DNA from: Ideonella benzenivorans
Lineage (GTDB): Bacteria > Pseudomonadota > Gammaproteobacteria > Burkholderiales > Burkholderiaceae_C
Length of the DNA stretch: 64,000 nucleotides
Assembly (NCBI RefSeq): GCF_020387415.1
Contig: NZ_JAGWCB010000006.1
Coordinates: forward strand, 310,001-374,000
Reading direction: 5' to 3'
Positions within the stretch are counted from its first letter, which is position 1. Each line of letters begins with the position of its first letter. Shown piece by piece: positions 27,725-36,647 of the stretch. The position numbers and the translations under genes are program-made. The notes beneath the pieces were generated by a model. It searched no databases. It was not told the DNA's origin and was given only the letters and a program-made list of their open reading frames with translations.

Positions 27725-28980
27725 TGCGCGCATCGCACGAACCCGTCTGGATCACCGGCCTGGGAGCCTGCAGCGCCCTCGGGGCGGACGCCACCGCGCT
27801 GGCCGAGGCGCTGGAGCAGGGGCGTTCGGGCGTGCGGCTGCAGGCCGGGGCGCCCGCGCAGGGCGTGCCGCCGTTTGTCGCGGCGGCCGTGACGGCCCCG
27901 CTGGGCCAGGGCCTGGGCGCCGCCCAGCGGGCCTTGTGTGATCGGCACAGCCTGATGGCCTGGCAGGCCGCGGACGAGGCCTGGCGCCAGGCCGGCCTGC
28001 CGGACACCGCCGAGGTGCCCGAACGCGCGGCCTGCGCCTGGGGCACGGGCCTGGGCGGCTCCGGCTCGCTGGAGCAGGCCTACACCGAGCTGCTGACCCG
28101 CCCCGCGCCGCGCCTGCATCCGTTCACCGTCCTGCGGGTGATGGGCAACTCGCCGGCTTCGCTGCTGGCCATCCATCGGCGGCTGCAGGGCGGGCTGATC
28201 AGCTTCAGCAATGCCTGCGCCTCCTCGGCCCAGGCCATCGGCGAGGCCTTGTGGTGGCTGCGCCAGGGCCGGGCCGACCTGGCGCTGGTGGGCGGCTCCG
28301 AGGCCCTGCTGAACCCGGGGTCGGTGCTGGCCTGGCAGGCCCTGGGGGTGATGGCGCCGCCCGACCCGGAAGACCCGGCCGAAAGCTGCCGCCCCTTTGA
28401 CGACTGCCGGCGCGGCCTGGTGCTGGGCGAAGGGGCCGCGGCCCTGGTGCTGGAGACGGCCCGCCATGCCCGCCAGCGCGGCGCGCAGCCGCTGGCCGAG
28501 CTGGCCGGCTACGGTCACAGCGTGGACGCGGTGCACCTGTCCCGCCCCGAGGTGGAGGGACAGGTGCGGGCGATGACGGCCGCGTTGGCCGATGCCCGGC
28601 TGGTGCCGGCCCAGGTCGCCTATGTGAACGCCCACGGCACCGCCACCGACACCGGCGATGCCGTCGAGGCGGCCTCGCTGACCCGGGTGTTCGGCGTGCG
28701 CGGCGTCGCGGTCAGCGCGACCAAGGCGCTGCATGGCCACCTGATCGGGGCCAGCGGGGCGCTGGAGCTGGTGGCCACCGTGCAGGCCCTGCGGCGTGGC
28801 CGGGCGCCGGCCAGCGCCCATGTGCGCGACGCCGTGCTGCGTCAGCAGTTGGACCTGGTGCCGGAGGGCGGCCGTCCGTTGCGGGCGGGGGCCTTGATGT
28901 CCAACTCGTTTGCCTTTGGCGGCAGCAATGTCGCCCTGGTGGTGCGGCCGGTGGACCGGCCGGGCCTGGGAGCCGCGTGA
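27724..28980 (+). CDS. Beta-ketoacyl-ACP synthase (KAS II-like)
   Basis: Condensing enzyme of 418 aa with a full Cys-His-His triad: Cys165 (SNACASS), His304 (NAHGTATDTGD) and His339 (KALHGHLIGASG). It also has the glycine-rich end NSFAFGGSNVALVV. It elongates an acyl-ACP with malonyl-ACP. The ATG at 27724 shares a base with the ACP stop (TGATG), as its own stop does with the next gene. As a second, orphan ketosynthase with its own ACP but no ketoreductase or dehydratase, it could make a beta-keto or single-extension product, or borrow enzymes from primary fatty acid synthesis. Confidence 0.93.
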   Translation: MRASHEPVWITGLGACSALGADATALAEALEQGRSGVRLQAGAPAQGVPPFVAAAVTAPLGQGLGAAQRALCDRHSLMAWQAADEAWRQAGLPDTAEVPERAACAWGTGLGGSGSLEQAYTELLTRPAPRLHPFTVLRVMGNSPASLLAIHRRLQGGLISFSNACASSAQAIGEALWWLRQGRADLALVGGSEALLNPGSVLAWQALGVMAPPDPEDPAESCRPFDDCRRGLVLGEGAAALVLETARHARQRGAQPLAELAGYGHSVDAVHLSRPEVEGQVRAMTAALADARLVPAQVAYVNAHGTATDTGDAVEAASLTRVFGVRGVAVSATKALHGHLIGASGALELVATVQALRRGRAPASAHVRDAVLRQQLDLVPEGGRPLRAGALMSNSFAFGGSNVALVVRPVDRPGLGAA

Positions 28981-30083
28981 TGACGACGATGTCTGTGCTG
29001 GACCGGTTTGCGCCGCCCCGCCACTGGCCCAGCCTGGCCGAGATCGGCCAGCTCACCGGGCAGCCGCCCTCGCTGGCTGAGCGCCTGGCCGACCGGTTGC
29101 GCCGGGCCCGCGCGGCTGCGGTGCGCCAGCGCCTGCTGGCCGAGGCGGAGCACTGCGCGCCGCTGGACGCGCTGCTGCGTTTCCAGCCCCAGGGGCTGCA
29201 GCCGGTGTTGACCGGGCTGGTGGACGACCGTCTGGACGCGGGGCAGCGGGCCGACCTGCTGCTGAACAGCCTGCGCGGCATGGCCATGGCCCTGGGGGCG
29301 CACCGCGCCGCCGCGCTGGTGCTGGGCGAGTCGCTGGTCCTGGGGCCGCTGCCCGGGGGCACGCAGATCGCGCTGGGCCGTCCCTCCGCGTCGTGGGCGG
29401 GCGGGGTCTGGGCCCTGCGCCTGGTCGGTCATGGGCAGGTGCTGCTGAGCCTGCCGTTCAGCTTCCTGACCCCGGACACGCTGCTGCTGGGGGCCGCGGT
29501 CGGCGCACCGGCGCCGGTGCTGGCCGGTCACCCCGGGTTGGTGCGGCGGCTGACCGCCGAAGCCCTGGGTCTGCCGCCAGACCACCTGCTGCTGCAGCTG
29601 CTGCGCCTGTGTGCCCAGCGCTGGCGGGTGAGCGATCTGTGGGGTGTGGACCCGGGGCATCAAATTCCCGCCGGCCCGCCGTGGCACCCGCCCTTGTCGG
29701 CCTTCTGGCAGGACGCGGGCGGGCTGCGCCGGCCCGACGGGCACTGGCTGCTGCCCCTGGTGGTGGGGCGGCGCCCGCTGGAGGATGTGGACCCGGGGCA
29801 GCGCGCGCTGCTGCAGGCGCGCCACGATTGGCTGGACCGGCTGGACGCCGGCCTGGCCCAGGTGCTGGCCGGGCCGCGTGCCGGGGGCTCAGTGCATCAA
29901 CACGTCGGCGCCGGCGGTGGCCAGGCGGTGGTCGGGCAGCACGGCGGTCACGTCCGCCAGGTCCAGGCCGAGGTGGGCGACCAGGGCTTCCTGGGTGTCG
30001 AGCAGGCCCTGGACCGGGTCCAGCCCCAGTTCGCAGTGGTCGGTGACCACGCTGGCCAGGCGCAGCACCGCGCCCAGGCGTGA
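28980..30083 (+). CDS. VirK/YbjX-like (DUF535) protein
   Basis: Protein of 367 aa whose residues 1-298 follow the VirK/YbjX pattern: VLLSLPFSFLTPDTLLLGAAVG, then LVRRLTAEALGLPP, VSDLWGVDPGHQI, and near the end FWQDAGGLRRPDGHWLLPL. In enteric bacteria virK and ybjX are PhoP-regulated or virulence-associated and linked to outer-membrane or antimicrobial-peptide resistance; their reaction is unknown. The start touches the ketosynthase stop (TGATG). The last 65 residues, rich in Gly, His, Gln and Val, are antisense to the HDOD gene and look non-native, so the ancestral stop was probably lost. Confidence 0.72.
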   Translation: MTTMSVLDRFAPPRHWPSLAEIGQLTGQPPSLAERLADRLRRARAAAVRQRLLAEAEHCAPLDALLRFQPQGLQPVLTGLVDDRLDAGQRADLLLNSLRGMAMALGAHRAAALVLGESLVLGPLPGGTQIALGRPSASWAGGVWALRLVGHGQVLLSLPFSFLTPDTLLLGAAVGAPAPVLAGHPGLVRRLTAEALGLPPDHLLLQLLRLCAQRWRVSDLWGVDPGHQIPAGPPWHPPLSAFWQDAGGLRRPDGHWLLPLVVGRRPLEDVDPGQRALLQARHDWLDRLDAGLAQVLAGPRAGGSVHQHVGAGGGQAVVGQHGGHVRQVQAEVGDQGFLGVEQALDRVQPQFAVVGDHAGQAQHRAQA

Positions 30084-30716
30084 GAAGGGGCGTGCGCCCA
30101 GCGGATCCACGGCGGCGCCGAAGGCGGTGACCAGCCCGGTCGGGAAGCCCCAGTGGCGGGCCATCTCGGCGGTGATTTCCGGGTGGGCGCAGCCCAGGAT
30201 GCCGGATTCGAAGTCGATGCGGCTGTCCGGTGCCAGGGCGTGGCGGGCCACCTCGGCGGCGCCGGCCGGGTCCACCATCGCCATCAGGATCTGGCCGGTG
30301 CGCAGCATCAGCCCGCCCAGGTAGGCCACCGCGGGGTCGACGCCCTGCAGCGGTGCCAGGGCCTGGGCGTGGCTGGCCACGGCCAGCGTGCCGCGCCAGA
30401 AGGCCAGGCGGTCGAACCCCTCCATGGCCGGGAAGACCCCCATCACGCTGACCGAGAGCGTCAGCTCGCGCAGCGTGCGCAGGCCCAGCAGGGCGGCGGC
30501 GTCCTGCAGGGTGTCGACCTCGCGGCTGGGGGTGTAGCAGGCCGAATTGGCCACCCGCAGCACGCGCGCGGCCAGGGCCTGGTCGCGGCCGATCAGGCCG
30601 GAGAGCTCGCCCAGGGAGAGGTCCTCGCGGCCAAAGGTGTCCATCAACTGGCAGGCCACTTCCGGCATCGCGGGCAGGGTGGCGGCCTTCTTGACGTAGG
30701 GATCGGTGAGCGACAC
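29889..30716 (-). CDS. HDOD-domain signalling protein
   Basis: Stand-alone HDOD protein of 275 aa. The domain starts LPAMPEVACQLMDTFGREDLSLGELS and continues with VLRVANSACYTPSREVDTLQDAAALLGLRTLREL, the family signature. HDOD proteins are degenerate HD phosphohydrolases that act as scaffolds in chemotaxis, type IV pilus, c-di-GMP and stress signalling. It starts with GTG at 30716 after a GGAG site. Its 3' end overlaps the VirK-like gene by 195 nt in convergent orientation. Confidence 0.88.
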   Translation of the reverse strand: MSLTDPYVKKAATLPAMPEVACQLMDTFGREDLSLGELSGLIGRDQALAARVLRVANSACYTPSREVDTLQDAAALLGLRTLRELTLSVSVMGVFPAMEGFDRLAFWRGTLAVASHAQALAPLQGVDPAVAYLGGLMLRTGQILMAMVDPAGAAEVARHALAPDSRIDFESGILGCAHPEITAEMARHWGFPTGLVTAFGAAVDPLGARPFSRLGAVLRLASVVTDHCELGLDPVQGLLDTQEALVAHLGLDLADVTAVLPDHRLATAGADVLMH

Positions 30717-30780
30717 GGGAACTCCGGCGGATCAGGGCGGTGAGACCCCATCTTCGGCCTTCCCTTCAAGGGGTGGCGGC

Positions 30781-30812
30781 CGGAAAACCGCCACCGTCCG
30801 CCCGGTTTTCCG
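30781..30812. repeat. Perfect 10-bp inverted repeat between two minus-strand genes
   Basis: CGGAAAACCG (30781-30790) and CGGTTTTCCG (30803-30812) flank a 12-nt loop in the 108-nt gap between the chalcone-isomerase-like gene and the HDOD gene. It would form a hairpin just after the upstream minus-strand gene, but no clean T-tract follows. It could be a processing or pausing site or a protein-binding dyad. Confidence 0.4.
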
Positions 30813-30824
30813 CCGTCAGCGGCC

Positions 30825-31445
30825 TCAATCGTCCTGCCGCTGGCCCACCAGCCCGTCCCGGGTGGAGGCGCGCACCCGGGGGCCCATCCAGATCTTCATC
30901 AGCATGCGGAAGAAGGGCTCGCCGCTCATGGCCTCGCCGATGCGCTGGCCGTTCAGCGTCATTTCGGTGAGGTTGGCGACCGGGTTGTAGTCCAGCGTCA
31001 CGAAGTCGCCCTTCGCCAGCTTGCTGCGGTTGCTGAAGGCCGAGCCGAACTGGGCGATCTGGATGAAATGGCCGGCGATCTCGTCCGAACTGGCGTTCTT
31101 GCGCAGCCGGTCGATGAAGGTGTTGGACAGGTCCTTGGCGGAGATCTCGCGCAGGCTGAAAAAACACAGCCGCTTGGGACCGGCCTCGGCCAGCGCCGCC
31201 TCGACGCTGGTCTGCTTGCGGGCCAGGTACAGCGCCACCACCGTGGTGCGCACCGACAGGATGTGGGACACCGCGGCGCCGTTGAGCAGCAGCGGCTTGC
31301 CGGCCAGCGTGTAGGTGGGGTCGAAGCGGAAACCGGCCACCTCGACCGGTGCAGCCCCGGCGGCGGGGGCGGACTGGCTCCAGGCCGACCGACCCGCCGT
31401 GGCGGACATCAGCAGCGCCAGGGCGTGACGGCGGGACAGGGTCAT
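30825..31445 (-). CDS. Exported chalcone-isomerase-like protein
   Basis: Protein of 206 aa with a twin-arginine-like leader (TLSRRHALALLMSATAGRSA) and a chalcone-isomerase-like (CHASRI) domain: GKPLLLNGAAVSHILSVRTTVVALYL near the start and FGSAFSNRSKLAKGDFVTLDY in the second half. Bacterial members usually lack true chalcone isomerase chemistry and probably bind lipids or fatty acids in the periplasm. It is divergent from the outer-membrane protein gene at 31577. Function unknown. Confidence 0.8.
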   Translation of the reverse strand: MTLSRRHALALLMSATAGRSAWSQSAPAAGAAPVEVAGFRFDPTYTLAGKPLLLNGAAVSHILSVRTTVVALYLARKQTSVEAALAEAGPKRLCFFSLREISAKDLSNTFIDRLRKNASSDEIAGHFIQIAQFGSAFSNRSKLAKGDFVTLDYNPVANLTEMTLNGQRIGEAMSGEPFFRMLMKIWMGPRVRASTRDGLVGQRQDD

Positions 31446-31576
31446 GACGCTCCAACGATCGGGATAGGGGGTGACTGTGGCAAGTTACCGACAGAACAGG
31501 GCTTTTCTCGACCCTTCGGACTGGAGGGCCACGGTAAGGTCAGGGCCTTGCCGCGGACTGTACAGAAACACCTCCC

Positions 31577-32584
31577 ATGCCGTTGTCCCTGTTTTCCCGT
31601 GTATCCGGCCTCGCTCTGCTGGCCGTCGGCGCCCTGCCGGGCCATGCCACCGAGAACCAGCAGCTGCGGGCCCTGCTGGGCGCGCCCGGCCAGGAACTGG
31701 TGGTGCCCCAGAACCCGGGCTGGTACGGCCAACTCTGGGTCCAGCGCTATGACGCCAGCACCTTCCGCGACGGCCAGGGCCATGCCCAGGCGATCGACGT
31801 CGGCAATGGGGTGACGGCGGTGCGGGGCGGCTCGATCGAGGCCAATGTGCTGGTGCCGCGCCTGACCTACCTGAGCGAGACCTACCTGGGCGAGGGCCGG
31901 CTGGGGGTGTCCGTGACCCTGCCGCTGATCGACCTGACGGCCCACACCCGGCTGACCGGTCGGTTCCCGCAGGGCTTCCCGTCGGCGATGGCCCAGGCGG
32001 TGCAGTCGCAGCTGGACCTGGCCGCGCAAGGCGCCTCGGGCAGCACCACGGCCCAGGGCGACATGGAGGTGGCGCCCTTCGTCGACTACCAGGACGACAC
32101 CTCGCGCCTGGTGCTGATGGCCGCCTTTGTCGCGCCCACCGGCCACTACGACCCGGCCGAGCCGGTCAACGCCGGTTCAGGCCGTTACTGGACCTGGCGG
32201 CCGGGCTTCGTCTACGGCCGGGCCTGGGACAACGGGATGGAGTTCGGCACCCGCATGCTCTACTCCTTCAACGGCGTGAACAGCGCGACCCATGTGCGCT
32301 CGGGCCAGTACCTGCACGCCGACTATTCGCTGATGTACCGCTACAACGACCTGTGGCGCCTTGGCCTGCACGGCTATGCCGTCAAGCAGTTCACCCGCGA
32401 CACCGGGCCCGGCGTGGCGGCCGACGGCAACAAGGCCCAGACCTATGCGCTGGGCCCGGCCGTGGGCTACCAGTCCGAGGACGGCAACTTCGCGGCCGAG
32501 CTCAAGCTGCTGCCGGAATTCCATGCCCGCAACCGGCCCGAGGGGATGACGAGCTGGGTGCGGCTGATGTTCCGGCTGGATTGA
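31577..32584 (+). CDS. Outer-membrane protein of the phenol MetA-pathway/SphA-like family
   Basis: Exported protein of 335 aa with a Sec signal peptide (about residues 1-24, cleavage after GHA). A predicted beta-barrel follows, with alternating aromatic strands and a terminal phenylalanine-containing strand (SWVRLMFRLD). The repeated GRYWTWRPGFVYGRAWDNGMEFGTRMLYSFNG pattern is typical of the PF13557 family, annotated from meta-cleavage clusters and often involved in uptake of aromatic or lipophilic compounds. No catabolic genes adjoin, so the substrate is open. Confidence 0.75.
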   Translation: MPLSLFSRVSGLALLAVGALPGHATENQQLRALLGAPGQELVVPQNPGWYGQLWVQRYDASTFRDGQGHAQAIDVGNGVTAVRGGSIEANVLVPRLTYLSETYLGEGRLGVSVTLPLIDLTAHTRLTGRFPQGFPSAMAQAVQSQLDLAAQGASGSTTAQGDMEVAPFVDYQDDTSRLVLMAAFVAPTGHYDPAEPVNAGSGRYWTWRPGFVYGRAWDNGMEFGTRMLYSFNGVNSATHVRSGQYLHADYSLMYRYNDLWRLGLHGYAVKQFTRDTGPGVAADGNKAQTYALGPAVGYQSEDGNFAAELKLLPEFHARNRPEGMTSWVRLMFRLD

Positions 32585-32603
32585 GCCGCAGGGGCGGGCG
32601 CTC

Positions 32604-33848
32604 TCAGCGCCGCCCGTACATCATCTGCCGCGCCAGCGCATGGCGCGCGGGCGGCAGGGCCTGCAGGGCCGCCAGGCCCAGGCCGCGCAGGGCGCCCAGG
32701 CCGGGCCACTGCCAGGTGAAGCTGCGGGCCAGGAAGTCGGTTGCGGCGATCATGCTCCAGCGGTCGGGCGCGCGCTGCCATTCGATGCGGCGCAGCGCGG
32801 TGTCCACGTCCTGCGCGTGGCGCAGCGCCTGCACCAGCGCGAAGGCATCGCGCAGGCCCAGGTTCAGGCCCTGGCCGGCCACGGGGTGCAGGGTCTGGGC
32901 CGCGTTGCCGATGCGCACCTGACGCCCGTTGACCAGCGTGCGTTCGGCGTTCAGGCCCAGCGCGAAGCACTTGAGCGGGCCCACCCCGGTCAGCCGGCCC
33001 ACGGCACTGGGCAGCAGGCTGTTGATCACCGTCAGGCGCTGGGCGTCGTCCAGCCCGGCCACCGGGTCGTCCTCCCCGGGAACGCACCAGACCAGTGACG
33101 CGCGGCGCGTGCCGTCGGCGGCCGGCTTGAGCGGCAGCAGGGCCAGCGGTCCGTGGCGGGTGAAGCGCTCCATCGCCAGCCCGCTCGGGCCCTCGCCCGC
33201 CAGCGTGACCGGGCCGACCCAGGCGTTCTGGTGGTAGTCGCGCACCACGCTCTTGCGGGCTTGCTCGGCGAACACGCCGCCCTCGGCCACCACCGCCAGG
33301 TCGAAGGTCTCGGCAATGCCGGCATCGACCTCCACGCCCGCCCCCTCGGGCAGGTTCTTCAGGGCCGAGACCGGGGTGCCGAAGCGCATCGCGCAGCGCC
33401 CGGGCTGGGCCGCGCAGGCGGCCACCCAGGCGGCCTGCAGCGGCGCCACCACCTGGCCGTAGGCGAGCACCGCGCCCAGCATGGGCACCCCCTGCTCCAG
33501 CGCGGTGATGCGCACCTCGGCCTGCGGCAGCGGCCGGCCGAACAGACCCGTGAAGGTGGGCGGCACCTGGGACACATGCACCTGGGTGATGGGCTGGGCC
33601 ACGCCCTCGGGCCAGGCCTTCAGGCGCTGCAGCAGTTGCACGCTGCCCAGCGACAGGGCCAGCGTGCGCGGGTCGCCCGAGACATCCTTGTCGGCCGGGC
33701 GGGCATCGAACACGGTGACGGCCGCCTCGGGCCATTCGCGCGCGGCGAGCAGGGCCAGGGCCAGGCCGGCCGGGCCGGCACCGATGACGGCCAGGCGCAG
33801 CGGCCGGGGCACCGGCGGGGACGGGGGGGTGGGGGCGGAAGCTTCCAT
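32604..33848 (-). CDS. UbiH/UbiF-family FAD-dependent monooxygenase
   Basis: Flavoprotein hydroxylase of 414 aa. FAD-binding motifs are visible: GAGPAGLALALLAA near residues 23-36, an internal DG-type segment, and the second FAD motif RIGNAAQTLHPVAGQGLNLGLRDA. The last motif is the UbiH/UbiF/COQ6 signature. It hydroxylates the benzoquinone ring in ubiquinone biosynthesis. Which ring position it modifies cannot be decided by eye. It starts at 33848, divergent from the SPFH operon; an upstream in-frame GTG would add four residues. Confidence 0.9.
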   Translation of the reverse strand: MEASAPTPPSPPVPRPLRLAVIGAGPAGLALALLAAREWPEAAVTVFDARPADKDVSGDPRTLALSLGSVQLLQRLKAWPEGVAQPITQVHVSQVPPTFTGLFGRPLPQAEVRITALEQGVPMLGAVLAYGQVVAPLQAAWVAACAAQPGRCAMRFGTPVSALKNLPEGAGVEVDAGIAETFDLAVVAEGGVFAEQARKSVVRDYHQNAWVGPVTLAGEGPSGLAMERFTRHGPLALLPLKPAADGTRRASLVWCVPGEDDPVAGLDDAQRLTVINSLLPSAVGRLTGVGPLKCFALGLNAERTLVNGRQVRIGNAAQTLHPVAGQGLNLGLRDAFALVQALRHAQDVDTALRRIEWQRAPDRWSMIAATDFLARSFTWQWPGLGALRGLGLAALQALPPARHALARQMMYGRR

Positions 33849-33874
33849 GGGCAGCGGCACAAAAACAGTGGGGC

Positions 33875-33902
33875 TGGACGCTCCGGCCCCGACGCGTATT
33901 AT
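33875..33902 (+). promoter_or_regulatory. Candidate promoter of the SPFH-DUF4178-DUF350-PAT operon
   Basis: TGGACG (33875-33880) and TATTAT (33897-33902) are separated by 16 nt, in the 97-nt gap divergent from ubiH. The -10 is good and the -35 is weak. Confidence 0.4.
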
Positions 33903-33945
33903 TCGCCGCGCCGGCGAGGGGCCGGCGGATGCCTGGGAGCCGAGC

Positions 33946-34974
33946 ATGGGCCTGATGGATTTCATCAAGAAACAGTTCATCGACGTCATCGAGTGGACCG
34001 AGGAGGGCGATGGCACCCTGGCCTGGCGCTACCCGATGGCCGACCATGAAATCCAGTACGGTGCCTCGCTGACGGTGCGCGAAAGCCAGATGGCCGTGTT
34101 CGTCAACGAAGGCCAGGTGGCCGATGTGTTCGGCCCGGGCCGCCACACGCTGACCACCCAGACCCTGCCGCTGCTGACCAACCTGAAGAACTGGGACAAG
34201 CTGTTCCAGTCTCCCTTCAAGAGCGACGTCTACTTCTTCAGCACCCGCCAGCAGATCGACCAGCGCTGGGGCACCAGCCAGCCGGTCACCCTGCGCGACA
34301 AGGACTTCGGTGCGGTGCGGCTGCGCGCCTTCGGCAACTACAGCTACCGCATCACCGACCCCAGGCGCTTCCACACCGAGATCTCCGGCACGCGCGAGCG
34401 CTACACCGCGGCCGACCTGGACGGCCAGCTGCGCGGCCTGATGCTGCAGCACATCAGCGACGCGGTGGCGCAGAGCGGCGTGCCCTTCCTGGACCTGGCG
34501 GCCAACCAGGTCGAGTTCGCCCAGCAGCTGCAGCAGGCCACGGCGCCCTCCTTCGAGGCCCTGGGCCTGAAGCTCGAGGGCGTGACGGTGCAGAACGTCT
34601 CGCTGCCCGAGGAGCTGCAGAAGATCCTGGACCAGAAGATCGGCATGGGCATGGTGGGCCAGAACATGGGCCAGTTCATGCAGTACCAGACGGCCCAGGC
34701 CATCCCCAAGCTGGCCGAGGGCGTGGGCCAGGGCGGGGGCATCGCGGGCGACGCCATGGGCCTGGGGGCCGGCGTGGCGCTGGGCCAGGTGCTGGCGCAG
34801 CAGCTGGGGCAGGGCCTGGGCGGCGCGGCGACCGCCGCTGCAGGGGCCGTTGGGATCCAGCCCGACGAGATCATGGCCACGCTGGAGAAGCTGGGCGAAC
34901 TCAAGGCCAAGGGCATCCTGACCGACGAGGAATTCGCCGCCAAGAAGGCCGAGCTGCTGAAGAAGCTGGTCTGA
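33946..34974 (+). CDS. SPFH-domain protein with a C-terminal SHOCT segment
   Basis: Protein of 342 aa. The first 270 residues form a Band-7/SPFH domain of the bacterial Band_7_1 type (opening MGLMDFIKKQFIDVIEW, core VFVNEGQVADVFGPGRHTL, and QNVSLPEELQKILDQKIGMG). A Gly/Ala/Gln-rich linker follows. The last 35 residues (LEKLGELKAKGILTDEEFAA and on) match the SHOCT short C-terminal domain. SPFH proteins assemble on membranes as scaffolds and are linked to membrane stress. First gene of an operon with DUF4178, DUF350 and an aminopropyltransferase. Confidence 0.9.
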   Translation: MGLMDFIKKQFIDVIEWTEEGDGTLAWRYPMADHEIQYGASLTVRESQMAVFVNEGQVADVFGPGRHTLTTQTLPLLTNLKNWDKLFQSPFKSDVYFFSTRQQIDQRWGTSQPVTLRDKDFGAVRLRAFGNYSYRITDPRRFHTEISGTRERYTAADLDGQLRGLMLQHISDAVAQSGVPFLDLAANQVEFAQQLQQATAPSFEALGLKLEGVTVQNVSLPEELQKILDQKIGMGMVGQNMGQFMQYQTAQAIPKLAEGVGQGGGIAGDAMGLGAGVALGQVLAQQLGQGLGGAATAAAGAVGIQPDEIMATLEKLGELKAKGILTDEEFAAKKAELLKKLV

Positions 34975-34993
34975 GCGCGCCGTTGTTGTTCGC

Positions 34994-36613
34994 GTGACCG
35001 AGCCGTCTTCCACGCCGCGGCCCCAGCGGGCCTGGCGCGCGCTGTGCCCCAACTGCGGGGCGCCGGTCGAGTTCGCTTCGGCGGCCTCGGCCAGCGCCGT
35101 CTGCAGCTTCTGCCGCAGCACCCTGGTGCGCGAGGGCGAGGCCCTGCGCCGCATCGGTGTCAGCGCCGAGCTCTTCGACGACCACAGCCCGCTGCAGCTG
35201 GGGGTGACGGGCCGCCACCAGGGCGTGGGCTTCACGCTGGTGGGCCGGCTGCAGTACCGCTACCCCGAAGGCACCTGGAACGAATGGCACCTGCTGTTCG
35301 ACGCCGGGGCCGACGCACCGCCGCGCCCGGCCTGGCTGAGCGAGGACAACGGCGCCTATGTGCTGAGCTTCGACCAGCCGCCGCTGGCCGAACCGCCGGC
35401 GCTGGACGGCTGGTTCGCCGGCCAGCGGGTGCTCGTGGATGGGCGGGCCTGGAACGTGGCCTCGGTGCAGACGGCCTCGCTGATCGCCGCGCAAGGGGAA
35501 CTGCCCCGGCCACCGAAGCTGCAGGGCAGCTTCACCGTGGTGGACCTGCGCAACGAGCGCGGCGAGGTGGGCACGCTGGACGATGCCGACGGCACGCCGC
35601 TGCAATGGGCCATCGGCCGCAGCGTGGCGCTGGCCGACCTGGCGCTGCAGGGGCTGAAGGAGGGCAGCGAGAAGACAGTGACCGGCCGCAGCTTCGCCTG
35701 CCCCAGCTGCGGCGCCGCCATGGCACCCACGCTGGCGACCACGCAGAGCATCACCTGTGGCCAGTGCCACGCGGTGGTGGACATCTCGCAGGGCCTGGGG
35801 GCCGATCTGGCCTGCTACGCCCAGGCCAACAGCGGCGTGGGCGGGCTGGCGCCGCAGATCCCGCTGGGCCGCACCGGCCGGCTGGCGCTGGGCGCGGAAG
35901 GGCCGCTGGACTGGCAGGTGGTGGGCTACCAGGAGCGCTGCGACCTGCCCGCGCCGGGCAGCGACGACGAGCAGACCTTCTGGCGCGAGTACCTGCTCTA
36001 CCACCGCACCGCGGGCTTCGCCTTCCTGGTGGATGCCGAGGACGGCTGGAGCTGGGTGCGGCCGATGACCGGCGTGCCGGTGGTGCGCGGCGAGCAGGCC
36101 ATGGTGGCGGGCCGGGTGTTCCGTCAGCGCTGGCGCTACGACGCCAAGGTCACCTGGGTGCAGGGCGAGTTCTACTGGCGGGTGCAGCGCGACGAGCGCG
36201 CCACCGTCACCGATTACGACGGCCCGGGCGGGGCCATGCTGTCGCGTGAGGAAACCGGGCGCGAGGTGGTCTGGTCCCTGGGACAGGCGCTGGACGCAAC
36301 CGCGGTGCAGACCGCCTTCGGCCTGAGCGGCCCGGCCGCGGCGGCGCTGCGGCGCGACGCCGCCCCGCTGGCCGGCAAGGGCGGCGGGCTCAGCCAAGGG
36401 GTGGTCATCCTGGTGGTGGTGATCGTGGTGATGCTGCTGATGAGCCGCTGCGGCAGCGAGGATGCCTGCAGCGACGAGCGGGCCACCTTCGGCCAGGCCA
36501 GCACCGAGTACCAGCAGTGCCTGGCGCGCCAGCAGCGCTCGGGCGGCTTTCATGTCGGCACGGGCGGTGGCTCGTTCGGCGGTTTCTCAACCGGCGGAGG
36601 TGGGCACAAGTGA
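34994..36613 (+). CDS. DUF4178 protein with two zinc ribbons
   Basis: Protein of 539 aa starting at a GTG 19 nt after the SPFH gene. An N-terminal zinc ribbon (Cys18, Cys21, Cys37, Cys40) is followed by a DUF4178-type beta domain (GRLQYRYPEGTWNEWHLLF). A second ribbon lies near residues 235-258 (CPSCG, CGQC), then a second DUF4178 repeat (GYQERCDLP ... EYLLYH). It ends with a transmembrane helix at about 468-484 and a Gly/Ser/His-rich tail. Tandem repeats of ribbon plus DUF4178 are therefore anchored to the membrane by the C-terminus. The function is not established. Confidence 0.85.
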   Translation: MTEPSSTPRPQRAWRALCPNCGAPVEFASAASASAVCSFCRSTLVREGEALRRIGVSAELFDDHSPLQLGVTGRHQGVGFTLVGRLQYRYPEGTWNEWHLLFDAGADAPPRPAWLSEDNGAYVLSFDQPPLAEPPALDGWFAGQRVLVDGRAWNVASVQTASLIAAQGELPRPPKLQGSFTVVDLRNERGEVGTLDDADGTPLQWAIGRSVALADLALQGLKEGSEKTVTGRSFACPSCGAAMAPTLATTQSITCGQCHAVVDISQGLGADLACYAQANSGVGGLAPQIPLGRTGRLALGAEGPLDWQVVGYQERCDLPAPGSDDEQTFWREYLLYHRTAGFAFLVDAEDGWSWVRPMTGVPVVRGEQAMVAGRVFRQRWRYDAKVTWVQGEFYWRVQRDERATVTDYDGPGGAMLSREETGREVVWSLGQALDATAVQTAFGLSGPAAAALRRDAAPLAGKGGGLSQGVVILVVVIVVMLLMSRCGSEDACSDERATFGQASTEYQQCLARQQRSGGFHVGTGGGSFGGFSTGGGGHK

Positions 36614-36647
36614 GTGCCGCGCCCCGGCTTTTGCGGAGGATGCAACG

